Positions 33,601-42,785 of a stretch of 64,000 nucleotides of DNA are shown here, piece after piece (positions within the stretch are counted from its first letter, which is position 1; the number at the start of each line of letters is the position of its first letter). The notes under the pieces were generated by a model, which was not told the origin of the DNA, ran no database searches, and saw only the letters and a program-made list of their open reading frames with translations. The DNA comes from Proteles cristata cristata. Taxonomy: Eukaryota; Chordata; Mammalia; Carnivora; Hyaenidae. The stretch lies in the NCBI GenBank assembly GCA_017311185.1, contig JAESUZ010003490.1:2046001-2110000 (forward strand). Reading direction: 5' to 3'. Made by a program: the position numbers and the translations under genes.

Positions 33601-34437
33601 CAGCAGGTTTCTCCCACTTCTTGCCCGTCTCTCTTTTTCCTCTCTTCCTCCCCTGCCACCCACCCCACCATAAAATATAATCAAAAAGCTAGTAAATAAT
33701 TTAAAGAATGGCCTCAAAGGATTTTCAGACTAGAAAGAGACTCCCTTCTCTGGTTTAAGTTCGGAGAAACTGTTTTCATTTTTTTTCCCAAGATATTTAA
33801 AATATTCAGGAGTGTCCCACAGGGTCCTGAACTCATAAGTGTCTGCGTTTTCCTCACTATACATTCATCTCCTCTTTTCTTTATTGATTTTTTTTCCCTT
33901 AAGGTAGCTGTCTGCAGCATTTAGGTACATTTGCAAATGAAAATTATATTTGAGATACTGGTCTTAAGTCAGACCAACCTGAGGTCTGTTTTCGTCCATC
34001 TGAGTTCTATGCCCTCTGCTCCTTAGTTTAACCAGAGGATGGAGCGAATCTTGGCTGCTGTGATTTTTCATCCTCTGAATGCTTTTCAAAGGGGTTTCTC
34101 ATCCTGTGAGCACAAAGGACTCGGTCGCTGCATATCATCTTCCAGAAACTTAATCATCCAGGACTAGATCTTCACTCCCTACCTGTTCATGATGAGAGGC
34201 GGTCAGGCCTCCAGCTAGCCAGAAGCTTGGATGGGGGTGAGGGTGCACAAGTTGGAAAAACTTCCAGTCCGTCCAGTCCTCACCCTGCTGGAGACAGGCA
34301 GTGCTCCTTCTGGAAGAACTCTTGAGTAGGTTTGCATTTCTGGGGCAACCAGAAGTCCTGAAGCCACGAGTCTGGCTGGCCAGGTAGAGATTTTGTGTGC
34401 AGGAGATTACTGTACCTCTCTGGATAATCAGTATTGG
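33601..34437. other. non-coding sequence, no feature recognised
   Basis: AT-leaning around 33,670-33,960 with T runs. No gene or clear repeat. Confidence 0.45.
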
Positions 34438-34594
34438 CGGGATGGAAGGAAGGAAGAAGAGAATGGATGGTTGAACGGAAGGAAGGAAAACAAGGATGAA
34501 TGAAGGAAAGACATGCACGAACAGAACAGATGGATGGATGGATGGATGGGCAGATGAAGGATAGATAGATGGATGAAAGAAGGAAAGATAGAGG
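34438..34594. repeat. compound GGAA/GGAT/GATA purine-rich tract
   Basis: Interrupted GGAA units at both ends flank five GGAT units at about 34,529-34,550, then ATAGATAGATGGATG. Tetranucleotide arrays like this are usually variable in length. GGAA arrays also match the ETS-factor core word; any binding here is speculative. Confidence 0.92.
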
Positions 34595-34989
34595 GTTTCC
34601 TTTTTCATATTGTTCTCTCCTGCTGTACTCAACCAGACGACGTTCCTCAGGCTTGTTTCTAGAAGCTGCGGAGAGGCGATCTAGAACACTGGCGTCAGGG
34701 AATCCTTACAATGTGCTGTCTTCCTGTAATACTCCTCAGTGCCACTACTCCTGACCCTCCAAGAAACTCCATAGAGTGTCTCTTCCTATAAAAGGGCAGC
34801 ACTGTACGTACACTCCACCCATCCCGTCCGGTGTTACCCCTCCCTGCAGGACGTGCACACTGACACTCTCTGGCTCAAGGCGGGGGTGTCTGGCAGTGTC
34901 CCTCCAAAGACCCCACAAACGTCACATCCTTGGCACTGTGATCTCTTATCTAAAGTGGTTGCTTCAAACCCAAAAGTGTAAATCATAGT

Positions 34990-35190
34990 GGATGGGAGCT
35001 CAGGCTCTAGAGGCAGATGGAGCGGGTTTGAATCCCCAGTGCCACCTTAGGTGGGTTCTGTAACCTCTTAGAGCCTCGGTTTCTTCATCTGTGCAACAGG
35101 GGAAGTTGTCTGTCCCCAAGAGTGTTGTTAGGATTAGATGAAGTGACACCCACAAAGTCCTTGGGCAAGCTGTGCCTGGCTGCCAGCAGT
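34990..35190 (+). repeat. MIR SINE, sense
   Basis: GGAGCTCAGGCTCTAGAGGC, AGCGGGTTTGAATCCCCAGT, TAACCTCTTAGAGCCTCGGT, TTCTTCATCTGTGCAACAGG and GTGTTGTTAGGATTAGATGA are consecutive MIR blocks. Confidence 0.8.
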
Positions 35191-36279
35191 CAGCCCCTGT
35201 GTCCTGTTTAGGCACACAGCTTACCGAGGGCCTTGGGGTGTCCCCCAGTGCCGGGGGGGATGTGATCGTTTGGCACAGCGCATACTGACAACATGGCCTC
35301 TCACGCCTCATCTGGGTGTCTTCCCCAGCTCTGTAAAGAGCTGAAGCTCGAGAGCCCTGGGAAGATACTATAAGGTGGCCCAAGAGTGCCCTTCTCCTTT
35401 TGTTCTTTTAAATGACAGCTACTCCTCTCTTGAAGTCAAAAGTCCTGAATGCTTCCCCCAGTGGTTCGTTTGCTTGTCCCACTGGGGCTGAAACGCCCCC
35501 ACCCCCTGACTCAGGCTGCTCACACCAGCTCCTGTCTCCATTTCCACCTACAGCTAGGTGGCTTTCCCAGATAGTAACAGCCACAGGAGACTGACTGGTG
35601 CCTTTGTGCCTGGAGACCCAGGCTCCGAGGAGCCTTCAGGAAAAACAGAAGTTCTGAACTTTTCTGCCTCATCCCCTCTTGCTCCCCTTCTTTCCTATTT
35701 TAAAGCCTGTAATAGGGGAGGGGCGAAGTCCATGATCTGTAAGCATAAAGGATTTTTAAACTAAACAAGAAAACCAATTATTTTTCTAACTGCTTTACTC
35801 CTTCAGATCTTTCACTGTAATGGAGATTTAGAATCCATCACAGTTGGGCTATTATTTCCGTGTAAACAGTGTCATGCCCTATTGCACCAAGCAAACAGTC
35901 AATTTTTTTCATTACATTGAGACGCAGACGACGAGGGTGCCCAGTCCGTGGTCTCCCTGAGCAAGGTTTGGTTGATGGGGAGCGTGTGACCATGAGCAGA
36001 GGTGAGGCAAGGGGGTAAGGCTTGTCAGGGATTTCTGTTCCCAGCCGGGGGTCACCTCTTTAGCTGCAGAGTGGTAGTCTCTGGGCCCTGGCTTGTGACC
36101 CTCCTCTGTCCGGAGCCGGGAGGTGGGGAGTCGTCTGGAAGAGAAGATGGGATGGGAGTGGTGGGGGGAGGGGCAAGAGCTCAAAGTCTTCTTTCAACCA
36201 GTAGGGCCCAGGCCAATTCCAGTCTCCCCGTCTCCAACCTGTCCCCATCTTCCAGACGGTTCTGCTCAAGGACCTTGCT
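35191..36279. other. non-coding sequence, no feature recognised
   Basis: No gene. A repeat-poor AT-leaning patch at 35,755-35,910 (AACCAATTATTTTTCTAACT, GGAGATTTAGAATCCATCAC) could be regulatory. A TTTTAAATGACAGC patch lies near 35,405. Confidence 0.4.
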
Positions 36280-36622
36280 TTCTTTCTTGCCCAGAACATT
36301 CTTCCATTCTTCCTGTGTCCCTCTTTCCTCCAGCCTCATGCCTTTTCATCTGCCAGAGCCCAGCTCAAATGCTACCTTCTCCAGGAAGCCCACTTTCACG
36401 CTAAGGCTGGGGCATGCGTGTCCTGTGCTGCCCTGGGCCTCCTCTCTCCCTGTACCCGACCCTCCGTGGAGTGACCCTTGGTCTTTCTTCTTCAGTAGAA
36501 TGGAAGCTTCTTGAGGGCAGCCACTGTCTCCTGTGGGTCCCAGTGCCTGGCACGCCTCTTGGCCTCTTGGCGGGTGATACCTTCTCCGTGAGTATTTGTA
36601 GAACAAACAAATGAATCCCCAA
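36280..36622 (+). mobile_element. LINE-2 (L2) 3' end, sense
   Basis: Typical L2 order: AGCCCAGCTCAAATGCTACC, TTCTCCAGGAAGCCCACTTT, AGTAGAATGGAAGCTTCTTG, AGGGCAGCCACTGTCTCCTG, CCCAGTGCCTGGCACGCCTC and the end GTGAGTATTTGTAGAACAAA with CAAATGAATC. This is the clearest sense L2 in the window. Confidence 0.85.
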
Positions 36623-36744
36623 ACCTGCCTGGAGGAGTAGGCTGAGAGAGCGCCTAACTGTGTGACAGACATGCTGTGCGCCACGGCGGGATCAGCCCTG
36701 TCGGGGGACAGGCTGGGAACGGCAGTGCGCCTGGCAGCCGGCAG

Positions 36745-36965
36745 CCCCCGTGGGTGGAGCCTGTGTGCTCTGGGGCCAGACTGCCTGGGTTCGAACCTAG
36801 GTCCCACCAGTGTGACTTGGGCAGGCTACTGTCTGTACCTCAGTTCCCTTACCTTAAAATGGAGCTAATAAAAGTACCAGGTTCATAGGGCCGTGAATGA
36901 TGATGAAATGCGTTGTGACTGTCCATGGGAGGCACCCGGCACGGTACCTGGCGTGAGCGACCACC
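36745..36965 (+). repeat. MIR SINE, sense
   Basis: CTCTGGGGCCAGACTGCCTG, GGTTCGAACCTAGGTCCCAC, GTGACTTGGGCAGGCTACTG, CTCAGTTCCCTTACCTTAAA and ATGGAGCTAATAAAAGTACC match MIR from the tRNA-like head through the core. It is nearly full length. Confidence 0.87.
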
Positions 36966-38284
36966 GCGGAAGTGATGGCCGGTGTCCTTCTTCATGGGGC
37001 TTCCGCTCCAGTGGTTCTGCCCCTTCTCAGGGCCTTGCTTGGAGCAGAGGTCAGGGACCTCACGTGGGGTGTGTTTGCACACAGCCTTGGCCACACAAGT
37101 GACTCTCTGGATGACGGCTGTCCCTTCGAGCAGATCACCCCGCACCCCTGCAATTCTGCTTTCTCATTTATGCCACCTGTCTGGTCTCTGAGGCCCTGGA
37201 GTTTGTGGCCTCTGTGCTGACCTTGAGGCTTCAAGGCTTCTCAGGTCAAGCTGACTCTGGGCCATCTGGGTCATTCATGGATCACCTTATGTGTATAGCC
37301 CTTGCTCACCGAGACCTGTTTGTCACAAATGCCTAAAGGAGCACATTGCTCTGTTCCCTAATCCTGTGAGATAGGACAGGCGTCTTGTTTTTTCCAGATG
37401 AAGACCTTGAGCCAGGGAGTAGCTGGAGGCGTGCAGCTGTGGACCCCTCCCTCCCCGCCCGCACCCTGGGCCTATTTGCAGTTGAGTCTTCATGCTTATC
37501 TGGTCTAGATGGGCACATACCCTCTCAGCCTTTGACTCTGCAGAAAGTTTCAAGGTCCTCTCATACCCAAGGGCATGGACTTCCAAAACAGCCATCAGCA
37601 TCCTGAGGACAGGGCAGGACTGGGGCGGGGGGAAGGGAGGGGAATACCTGAACCACAGAAATCTCTCACCCCTGGTCCCTTTCTCACAGACCCCCAGGGC
37701 CTTGACCTACTGATCTTGAGGAGCCCAAGGAGGGGAACAGGGGAGCTGACACGTGGCTTCCCTCAGTTTGGGCGGGCCCACCGTCCCTTACAGAAGGCAG
37801 TCGTGAGCCCCGAGAGAGCCAGGGCGGGATGCGCGAGAGATTCCTCCTCGTTCCTGCCAGTGAGTGCACTTGGCCTTAAGCCCCAGTGAGAGCTCAAGTG
37901 GTGGAATCCCACGAAGGACACTTGGTGGGCATTATTCTCTCATAGAAGAAGTCTTTTAAACTGCACCCACCAGTGTCCACAGTAGGGGTAGGTGCGCGCA
38001 GGTTGTGGTGGAGCCCCTGCTTTCTTTTCCTGGGAGGGCGCCTCCTTGTGGAGCAGGTAGGAAGCACACAGCGAATGTGGCTGCTTGCTTTCTCTAACAG
38101 CTGATGGGGGTGAGAGGCCCTGTGGGTCCCGGTGGAGACATCGTGACTGGGGCCCCCACAAGTCAAATAGCTCAGCCAAGTGCAGTAGGCACTGGGGAGG
38201 AGGAGGTCTCTGACCTTTCCTGAAGTGGTGGTGGGAAGGGATCGCTGTGTCACAGAGTTTGGGAACAGGATCTGGAACCAGTCA
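36966..38284. other. non-coding sequence, no feature recognised
   Basis: No exon or RNA gene. A weak antisense MIR-like patch lies at about 37,355-37,420 (CCTGTGAGATAGGACAGGCG, TTTCCAGATGAAGACCTTGA). Confidence 0.42.
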
Positions 38285-38470
38285 CAGAACTGAGCTTGCA
38301 TTTTAGCTCTGCCCCCTGCGCGGCAGGTCTTAAGGGCTGCAAGCAAGTCCCTGCATTTTTTCTAAGCCATTTTCTGCTCACCTGTAAAATGGAAATCACA
38401 ACTGTAATGCTATCTGTTCTCCTTTGGGTCATTGTGAGGTTGGCAGGAGCTAACATGCAGCAGGGTTCTG
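38285..38470 (+). repeat. MIR SINE, sense, diverged
   Basis: GCATTTTAGCTCTGCCCCCT, AGCAAGTCCCTGCATTTTTT, CTCACCTGTAAAATGGAAAT and GGTCATTGTGAGGTTGGCAG follow MIR order. Confidence 0.65.
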
Positions 38471-38713
38471 GGTGTATAGCACACGCCATGTGCCCGTGGT
38501 TCTTGTGATTTGTCCTGTAACTGGGTGCTGCCTTGTACCTTACAGGACTCTGCTTTGTCCCACTCACAGAGCACCATGCATCGCTGAGCTTTGCCACCAA
38601 GCCACTTTTGTCTAAGTGTCCTTTGAAGCTCACCGACACATCGCTCTTTCTTCCCAGAGGCTCAGGCTGCCTGTCTGGGGATTTGCCCCCTGTGTTTTGT
38701 CTGTGATGCATAA

Positions 38714-38742
38714 TATGTGTGCGTGTGTGAGTATGTGTGTGT
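38714..38742. repeat. imperfect (TG)n microsatellite
   Basis: TGTGTGCGTGTGTGAGTATG with TGTGTGTAG: alternating purine-pyrimidine sequence with interruptions. Confidence 0.9.
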
Positions 38743-38759
38743 AGTCCCCCCACCCCCAA

Positions 38760-39786
38760 CGGATGTATATATAACTCATTCCCCAAAGAGAGATTTATTT
38801 CAGGGAACAAATGCTTCTGGTTAGCTTCTGTGTGGATCGGATCCAGCCCCAAGCCGTTGCCATGAGTAGAATTCATTGACGGCTAAAGGAAACGAAAACA
38901 AACATTCCCTGACATGGGGCATTTCTGTTGGGGGGGGGGGGGCCTCTGGGAATTCTTCTCCTCTATTAAAATATCTACCAAATTGGAGGGAGGAACTTGG
39001 CAGCCACGGCCTGAGCTCTCTAATTGTTTCTGTGGGGAGGGTATGGGCAGAAGCTGTGCCCTGGCCTTTCTTCCAGAACCTTCCTCTCACCATTGCCATA
39101 CGGGTGGAAGGGGCCGCCTGAGACTGGAGAATGGTTGGGTGCTCCCGGAATCTGGCCCCTCTCCTCATGCTGGATAGCACCTTTCCCCTGGCCCTCTGGA
39201 AGCAGCTCTTTGTTAAAGTTGGGAGGGTGGGGGGGAGGGGGTTGCTGGGAGCTCACATTCCTCACAAGGTCTGAAGCCTTCTGTGTAGCCCCAGCAGACA
39301 GAATGGAAATGCAGTTTTAATCACAACCAGCTGAAGGGAGCTGCCCCAGACTTATTACCATTCGGCTGTTTTGGGCTTGGTTTTTTCCTTCTTCCTCTCC
39401 TTCCTTACGGGGAAGATGTTTCTCTTGGGAGGGAATTTGCTTCAGGGGACAGAGTTCAGGATGGAGGCAGATGATGGGACACGGGGACTCTCACGCGAAG
39501 TTGGGCATATTTGCTACTCGGTTACCATCAGGACAACGCTCTTTCCCCTCCTGCCCCTGAGAAATGGGCCCACAGTGGCGTTTCCCCAGGCCTCTAGACG
39601 CATGCTGGTAATAACAGGAGTCTGCGTGTGCGTGCTAGACATGTTCACTTATGTGGCATTGACTTCAGCCTTCTGCACGGTAGTTGTGACGGTCCCCATG
39701 AGACGTGTCATAAAGCCAGGTCTCAGCGTGGTGGTCAGAGAGCCTGCCCGGGCGGCAGAGCTTATGCGTGGCAGAGCTGTTCGACC
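38760..39786. other. non-coding sequence, no feature recognised
   Basis: A G run at 38,930-38,942 and G-rich DNA at 39,220-39,245 are the only low-complexity parts. No gene or repeat is recognised. Confidence 0.42.
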
Positions 39787-39800
39787 CAGGCAGGTGGCGC
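39787..39800 (+). promoter_or_regulatory. possible CTCF-type motif
   Basis: CAGGCAGGTGGCGC agrees with the CTCF core CCASYAGRKGGCRS at 12 of 14 positions by eye. It lies just upstream of the MER5A-type element. Short motifs occur by chance, so confidence is low. Confidence 0.25.
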
Positions 39801-39970
39801 TCTTCTAAGCCAGGATGTTCCCATCTCAGGCCCTCAGACCTTCTGGGCCACATGATTCTTTGTTGTAGAGACTGCCCCATGCACTCAGGTTTACTGGTAT
39901 CTCTGGCCTCTACCCACTAGATGCCGGTAGCACCCCCACCCTCTTTGTGACAGTAAAAACATCTCCCAAT

Positions 39971-40144
39971 TGAGGTTCCTGGGTGGCTCAGTCAGTTAAA
40001 GGCTTGACTCTTAACTTTGGCTCAGGTTGTAATCTCCCAGTTGGTGGGTTCAAGCCTCACATTGGGCTCTGCACTGACAGTGTGGAGCCTGCTTGGGATT
40101 TTCTCTTTCCTTCTCTGTCTGCCCCTCCCACACTCTCTCTCTTG

Positions 40145-40189
<45 letters not shown>

Positions 40190-40207
40190 AAAATAAATAA
40201 CCCTTAA
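39971..40207 (+). mobile_element. feliform CAN-SINE, sense, older, nested in MER5A
   Basis: Head TTCCTGGGTGGCTCAGTCAG, TTTGGCTCAGGTTGTAATCT, GTGGGTTCAAGCCTCACATT (B-box), GACAGTGTGGAGCCTGCTTG and a CT-rich tail with AAAATAAATAA. The target-site duplication AAAAACATCTCCCAAT (39,955-39,970) versus AAAAATTGTCTTCCAAT (40,208-40,224) has several differences, so the insertion is old relative to the others. Confidence 0.92.
40149..40182. repeat. (CT)17 microsatellite in a SINE tail
   Basis: Thirty-four bases of uninterrupted CT inside the CT-rich 3' part of the SINE at 39,971-40,207. Other copies have only a few CT units there. Confidence 0.95.
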
Positions 40208-40399
40208 AAAAATTGTCTTCCAATCTCGCAAAGTCTCCTGGGAAGCAAAATGCCACTGGGTTGAAAACCATTGTTTGGAAACTATGTCCTTTCTTCTACT
40301 CATTGCCTCCACTGTGCCCCGAGCTTTGTGTGGGGATATGGCTCTATGTACTTATGAACCTGAAGCGACCAGTGAACTTCTGAGGTGCCTGATCTAAAT

Positions 40400-40540
40400 T
40401 TGCCTCCACGCATTTGGCAAATATACAGGAACTGCTCATCAAGGATCTGTACGCACTGTAAGGTACTGGGGATAGCAGAGGCCAGATCTCCTGACTGTGC
40501 CCCACAAGGGAAGCATTTATCAAAAAGACTAAGAGGGGCC
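40400..40540 (-). mobile_element. probable LINE-2 3' end, antisense
   Basis: CACGCATTTGGCAAATATAC, then GTACGCACTGTAAGGTACTG and GGGATAGCAG parallels 'ATTCAACAAATATTTATTGAG..CACTGTTCTAGGCACTGGGGATACAGC'. Diverged. Confidence 0.45.
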
Positions 40541-40839
40541 CTTGGCCTCACAGAGGGTCCATTTGAGTGGGACACTCACAGGTTTGTTGGGTAGCAGATG
40601 TCGATTTCTAGTTCTTGGAGGGGCAGATGGTGAGGACCAGGGGTGAGCACTGGGGGGACCCTGAAGGTACAGACACACATACAGAAGCAGAAAGAGTAAA
40701 GTATACGTGATATCCGTGGGGCTTCTGGTCCCTCATCAGGACCTGATAGGCAGTATACTGTCACTTAGAATAAACTCCTCCTTTTGCTTTATCTGAGGAC
40801 CTGAATGCATTTCTTATTTCTGAAAACCCAGAGACTTTT

Positions 40840-41057
40840 TTTAAAAAAAATATGTATTCATTTTAGAGAGAGAGTAAGAGAGAGCACATGCAAGCATGAG
40901 CAGGGGGGAAGGGCAGAGAGAAAGGGGGACGGAGGATCTGAAGTGGACTCTGTGCTGACAGCACAGAGCCCGATGTGGGACCCGAACTCACGAACCATGA
41001 GATCATAACCCAAGTTGAAGTCAGACACTTCACTGACTGAGCCACTTGGGCGCCCTA
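40840..41057 (-). mobile_element. feliform CAN-SINE, antisense, diverged
   Basis: AGCATGAGCAGGGGGGAAGG, TGTGCTGACAGCACAGAGCC, ACGAACCATGAGATCATAAC and head ACTGACTGAGCCACTTGGGC. The target-site duplication AGACTTT is at 40,833-40,839 and 41,058-41,064. It lacks part of the GAGCCTGGAGCC block. Confidence 0.93.
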
Positions 41058-41067
41058 AGACTTTGTC

Positions 41068-41084
41068 TTTTTTTTTTTTTTTTT
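41068..41084. repeat. poly-T run
   Basis: About 17 Ts immediately downstream of the SINE's target-site repeat on its head side, so it is not the SINE's own tail and probably predates the insertion. Confidence 0.85.
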
Positions 41085-41306
41085 CTAAATCTCTCACTGT
41101 TTTGGAAATTTGCCTTTAAAACAAACACGTGAGGGAAAGCTCTCAGGCCTTTGCCCTTGTGGTTTCAATTAATTGGTGCCAAAAATATCGGCTTAGTACC
41201 ACCTATAACCTCTTATCTTTGGGTGTCAGACCCCTGGAGGGACCAGGATTCCTTGGGAGTCATTTCTGAGGACCACCCCCAGAGAGGAGTTAGAGAGAGA
41301 GAGAGA

Positions 41307-41326
41307 GTGTGTGTGTGTGCGCGCGC
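41307..41326. repeat. (GT)n(GC)n alternating tract, Z-DNA-prone
   Basis: GTGTGTGTGTGTGCGCGCGC follows a (GA)n run at about 41,292-41,306. A further alternating TGTGTACATACACACA lies at about 41,343-41,358. Alternating GT/GC is the classic sequence able to adopt Z-DNA under negative supercoiling. Confidence 0.9.
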
Positions 41327-41554
41327 TCGCACGTATGAGGTTGTGTACATACACACACCAGAAAGGAATATCAGATTGTTCACTTTTTTTCCTTTAAAAA
41401 CTCCAAGAATGCATTTCAGGCCCCTCCTGCTTGCCAGCCTCCACTCCTCCCCCAAATATCCTTGGTTAAGTCTTAAGACTCAACAACAACAAAGAACAAA
41501 GCCACAGCCGATCTCCCGACAGCGTCAGCTGCAAACCGAGGATCTGAATAGCCT

Positions 41555-41705
41555 TTAAAATTGTTTTATTGTTGTCAGCGCTGCAGAATGGTGTGTAATC
41601 TTTGTGTTCTGGAGAATCTTTAATTGGCACAAAAGGGCAGTTTAGCCGGCATCTTCGAGGAGGTTTGTCACGCAAACGGTTAGTGCCTGCCACGCACAAC
41701 ATATT
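41555..41705. other. repeat-free block, candidate regulatory DNA
   Basis: TTTAAAATTGTTTTATTGTT, AGAATCTTTAATTGGCACAA, GTTTAGCCGGCATCTTCGAG and GTCACGCAAACGGTTAGTGC occur with no recognised repeat. The mixture of rare CpG words and AT-rich words suggests constrained sequence; conservation is untested. Confidence 0.35.
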
Positions 41706-41944
41706 GGGCTCTCCGGGTTGATTTGCATCGGCAGCTCCCTTGGTTAATGGCCTTCTATGTTTCCTGGGGACCCCAAGCAGAAGCCGTGGGGAGAAGAGGC
41801 TCCTCTCTGCACCGGCACCACGTTACAACAAGCCTTCAGGAACCTCCTCCCCCACCCCCCGCATCTTACTTGGAGCCCAGGTGCGGTGGAGGGGTGCAGG
41901 ATGGGTCCGTCACGTAGATGGAAGCCTTGCACCATTCAGCTGTA

Positions 41945-42004
41945 TTGTGGGAGTTAAGAGCAAAGGATCCAGAGCCACCTACCTAAGTTCAAATCCCAAA
42001 CGAG
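41945..42004 (+). repeat. MIR fragment (tRNA-like head), sense
   Basis: GGGAGTTAAGAGCAAAGGAT, CCAGAGCCACCTACCTAAGT and TCAAATCCCAAAC match the first 60 bases of MIR. The rest is missing and a different repeat begins at about 42,030. Confidence 0.55.
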
Positions 42005-42029
42005 AAGCTGTCTTTCTTGCTACTGGGCC

Positions 42030-42240
42030 AGTCGGGTTATTAGTCAGGGTAATGCTAGCGGCTAAAATAACTAACCCCCCAAATTTTAGTGCTTAACACA
42101 ACAGAAGGGTACATCTTGCTCACTTAGCAGTTCAGTACGGAGGTTGGCGGTCGGCCTTCCTTCCGTGTGGTGATCCAGGCATCCAGGTTCCTGCCATCTT
42201 CAGGCCCCACCATCTATCCCTTGGGGCCTCAGAGCTGTCG
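42030..42240 (-). mobile_element. old LTR fragment (ERVL/MaLR-like), antisense
   Basis: TTATTAGTCAGGGTAATGCT, AACCCCCCAAATTTTAGTGC, TTAACACAACAGAAGGGTAC and TTGCTCACTTAGCAGTTCAG, then ATCCAGGTTCCTGCCATCTT. This resembles the antisense end of old ERVL-type LTRs ('CAAATCTCAGTGGCTTAACACAA'). The family is not assigned. Confidence 0.5.
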
Positions 42241-42260
42241 TAGCGAGGAACCAAGTCGTT

Positions 42261-42300
42261 AGGCTGTAGTATCTCCTGTAAGGCTGTAGTATCTCCTGTA
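42261..42300. repeat. 20-bp perfect tandem duplication
   Basis: AGGCTGTAGTATCTCCTGTA is present twice without a gap or mismatch, at 42,261-42,280 and 42,281-42,300. Confidence 0.96.
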
Positions 42301-42450
42301 ATGCTCCCAACAGCTTTTAGATGTCGACCGTGTTCTCATTTCACAGGTGAGAAAACTGAGGCTCAGAGAGAGGAAGTCATTTTTCAGGGATAACCATGGG
42401 AGCAGCAGAGGCGCTTTAGAACCCAGGAGAGAAAAACCTGGCTCTGCCCC
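42301..42450 (-). repeat. MIR SINE, antisense
   Basis: GTTCTCATTTCACAGGTGAG, AAAACTGAGGCTCAGAGAGA and GGAAGTCATTTTTCAGGGAT follow antisense MIR order, then a TTTAGAACCCAGGAG equivalent of the GGATTTGAACCCAGG block. Confidence 0.75.
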
Positions 42451-42736
42451 CACCCCCAGGCCCCCTACGAGGCACTTCCACAGACTTCCCTATTCTCGCC
42501 CTTCCCCACTTACGGCCTGAAAACCAAGTTCTTTTCCCAGGGCTTCACCCCCATGTGGCCGGCTGTCCCTGAGGCTCTGACTGGAAGGCAGGTCTCTGGT
42601 GGGGACTTTGTTCGGAGGGTAGAGGCAGAGGAGTCCCACCGAGTGGAGGCTGTCCTAACCTGGGTCAGGTGCGAAGACTGTGAAGCCCTCCCACGTTCTG
42701 GGCCAGAGGTGGGCCTCTCACAGTCTCAGCTAGGGG

Positions 42737-42785
42737 CATGTGCGTGCGTGCGTGCGTGCGTGTGTGTGTGTGTGTGTGTGTGTGT
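42737..42785. repeat. (TGCG)n(TG)n alternating tract, Z-DNA-prone
   Basis: About 49 bases of unbroken purine-pyrimidine alternation: CATG, TGCG repeats to 42,760, then (TG)n to 42,785. It is the longest such tract in the window, and its length is probably variable. Open frames across it are artefacts of the repeat. Confidence 0.95.

Larger units (their letters stand above)
39818..40277 (-). mobile_element. MER5A-type hAT-Charlie MITE, antisense, split by a SINE
   Basis: Left part: GATTCTTTGTTGTAGAGACT, GCCCCATGCACTCAGG, TCTGGCCTCTACCCACTAGA and TGCCGGTAGCACCCCCACC. Right part after the SINE: TTGTCTTCCAATCTCGCAAA, GTCTCCTGGGAAGCAAAATG and a GTTGAAAACCATTG end. Together they match the reverse complement of MER5A. 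No transposase is present; these are internally deleted elements. Confidence 0.82.

Noticed and set aside
38250..38876. 208-codon open frame, minus strand
   Set aside because: Overlaps a MIR and the (TG)n tract (giving a His-Thr repeat); no domain.
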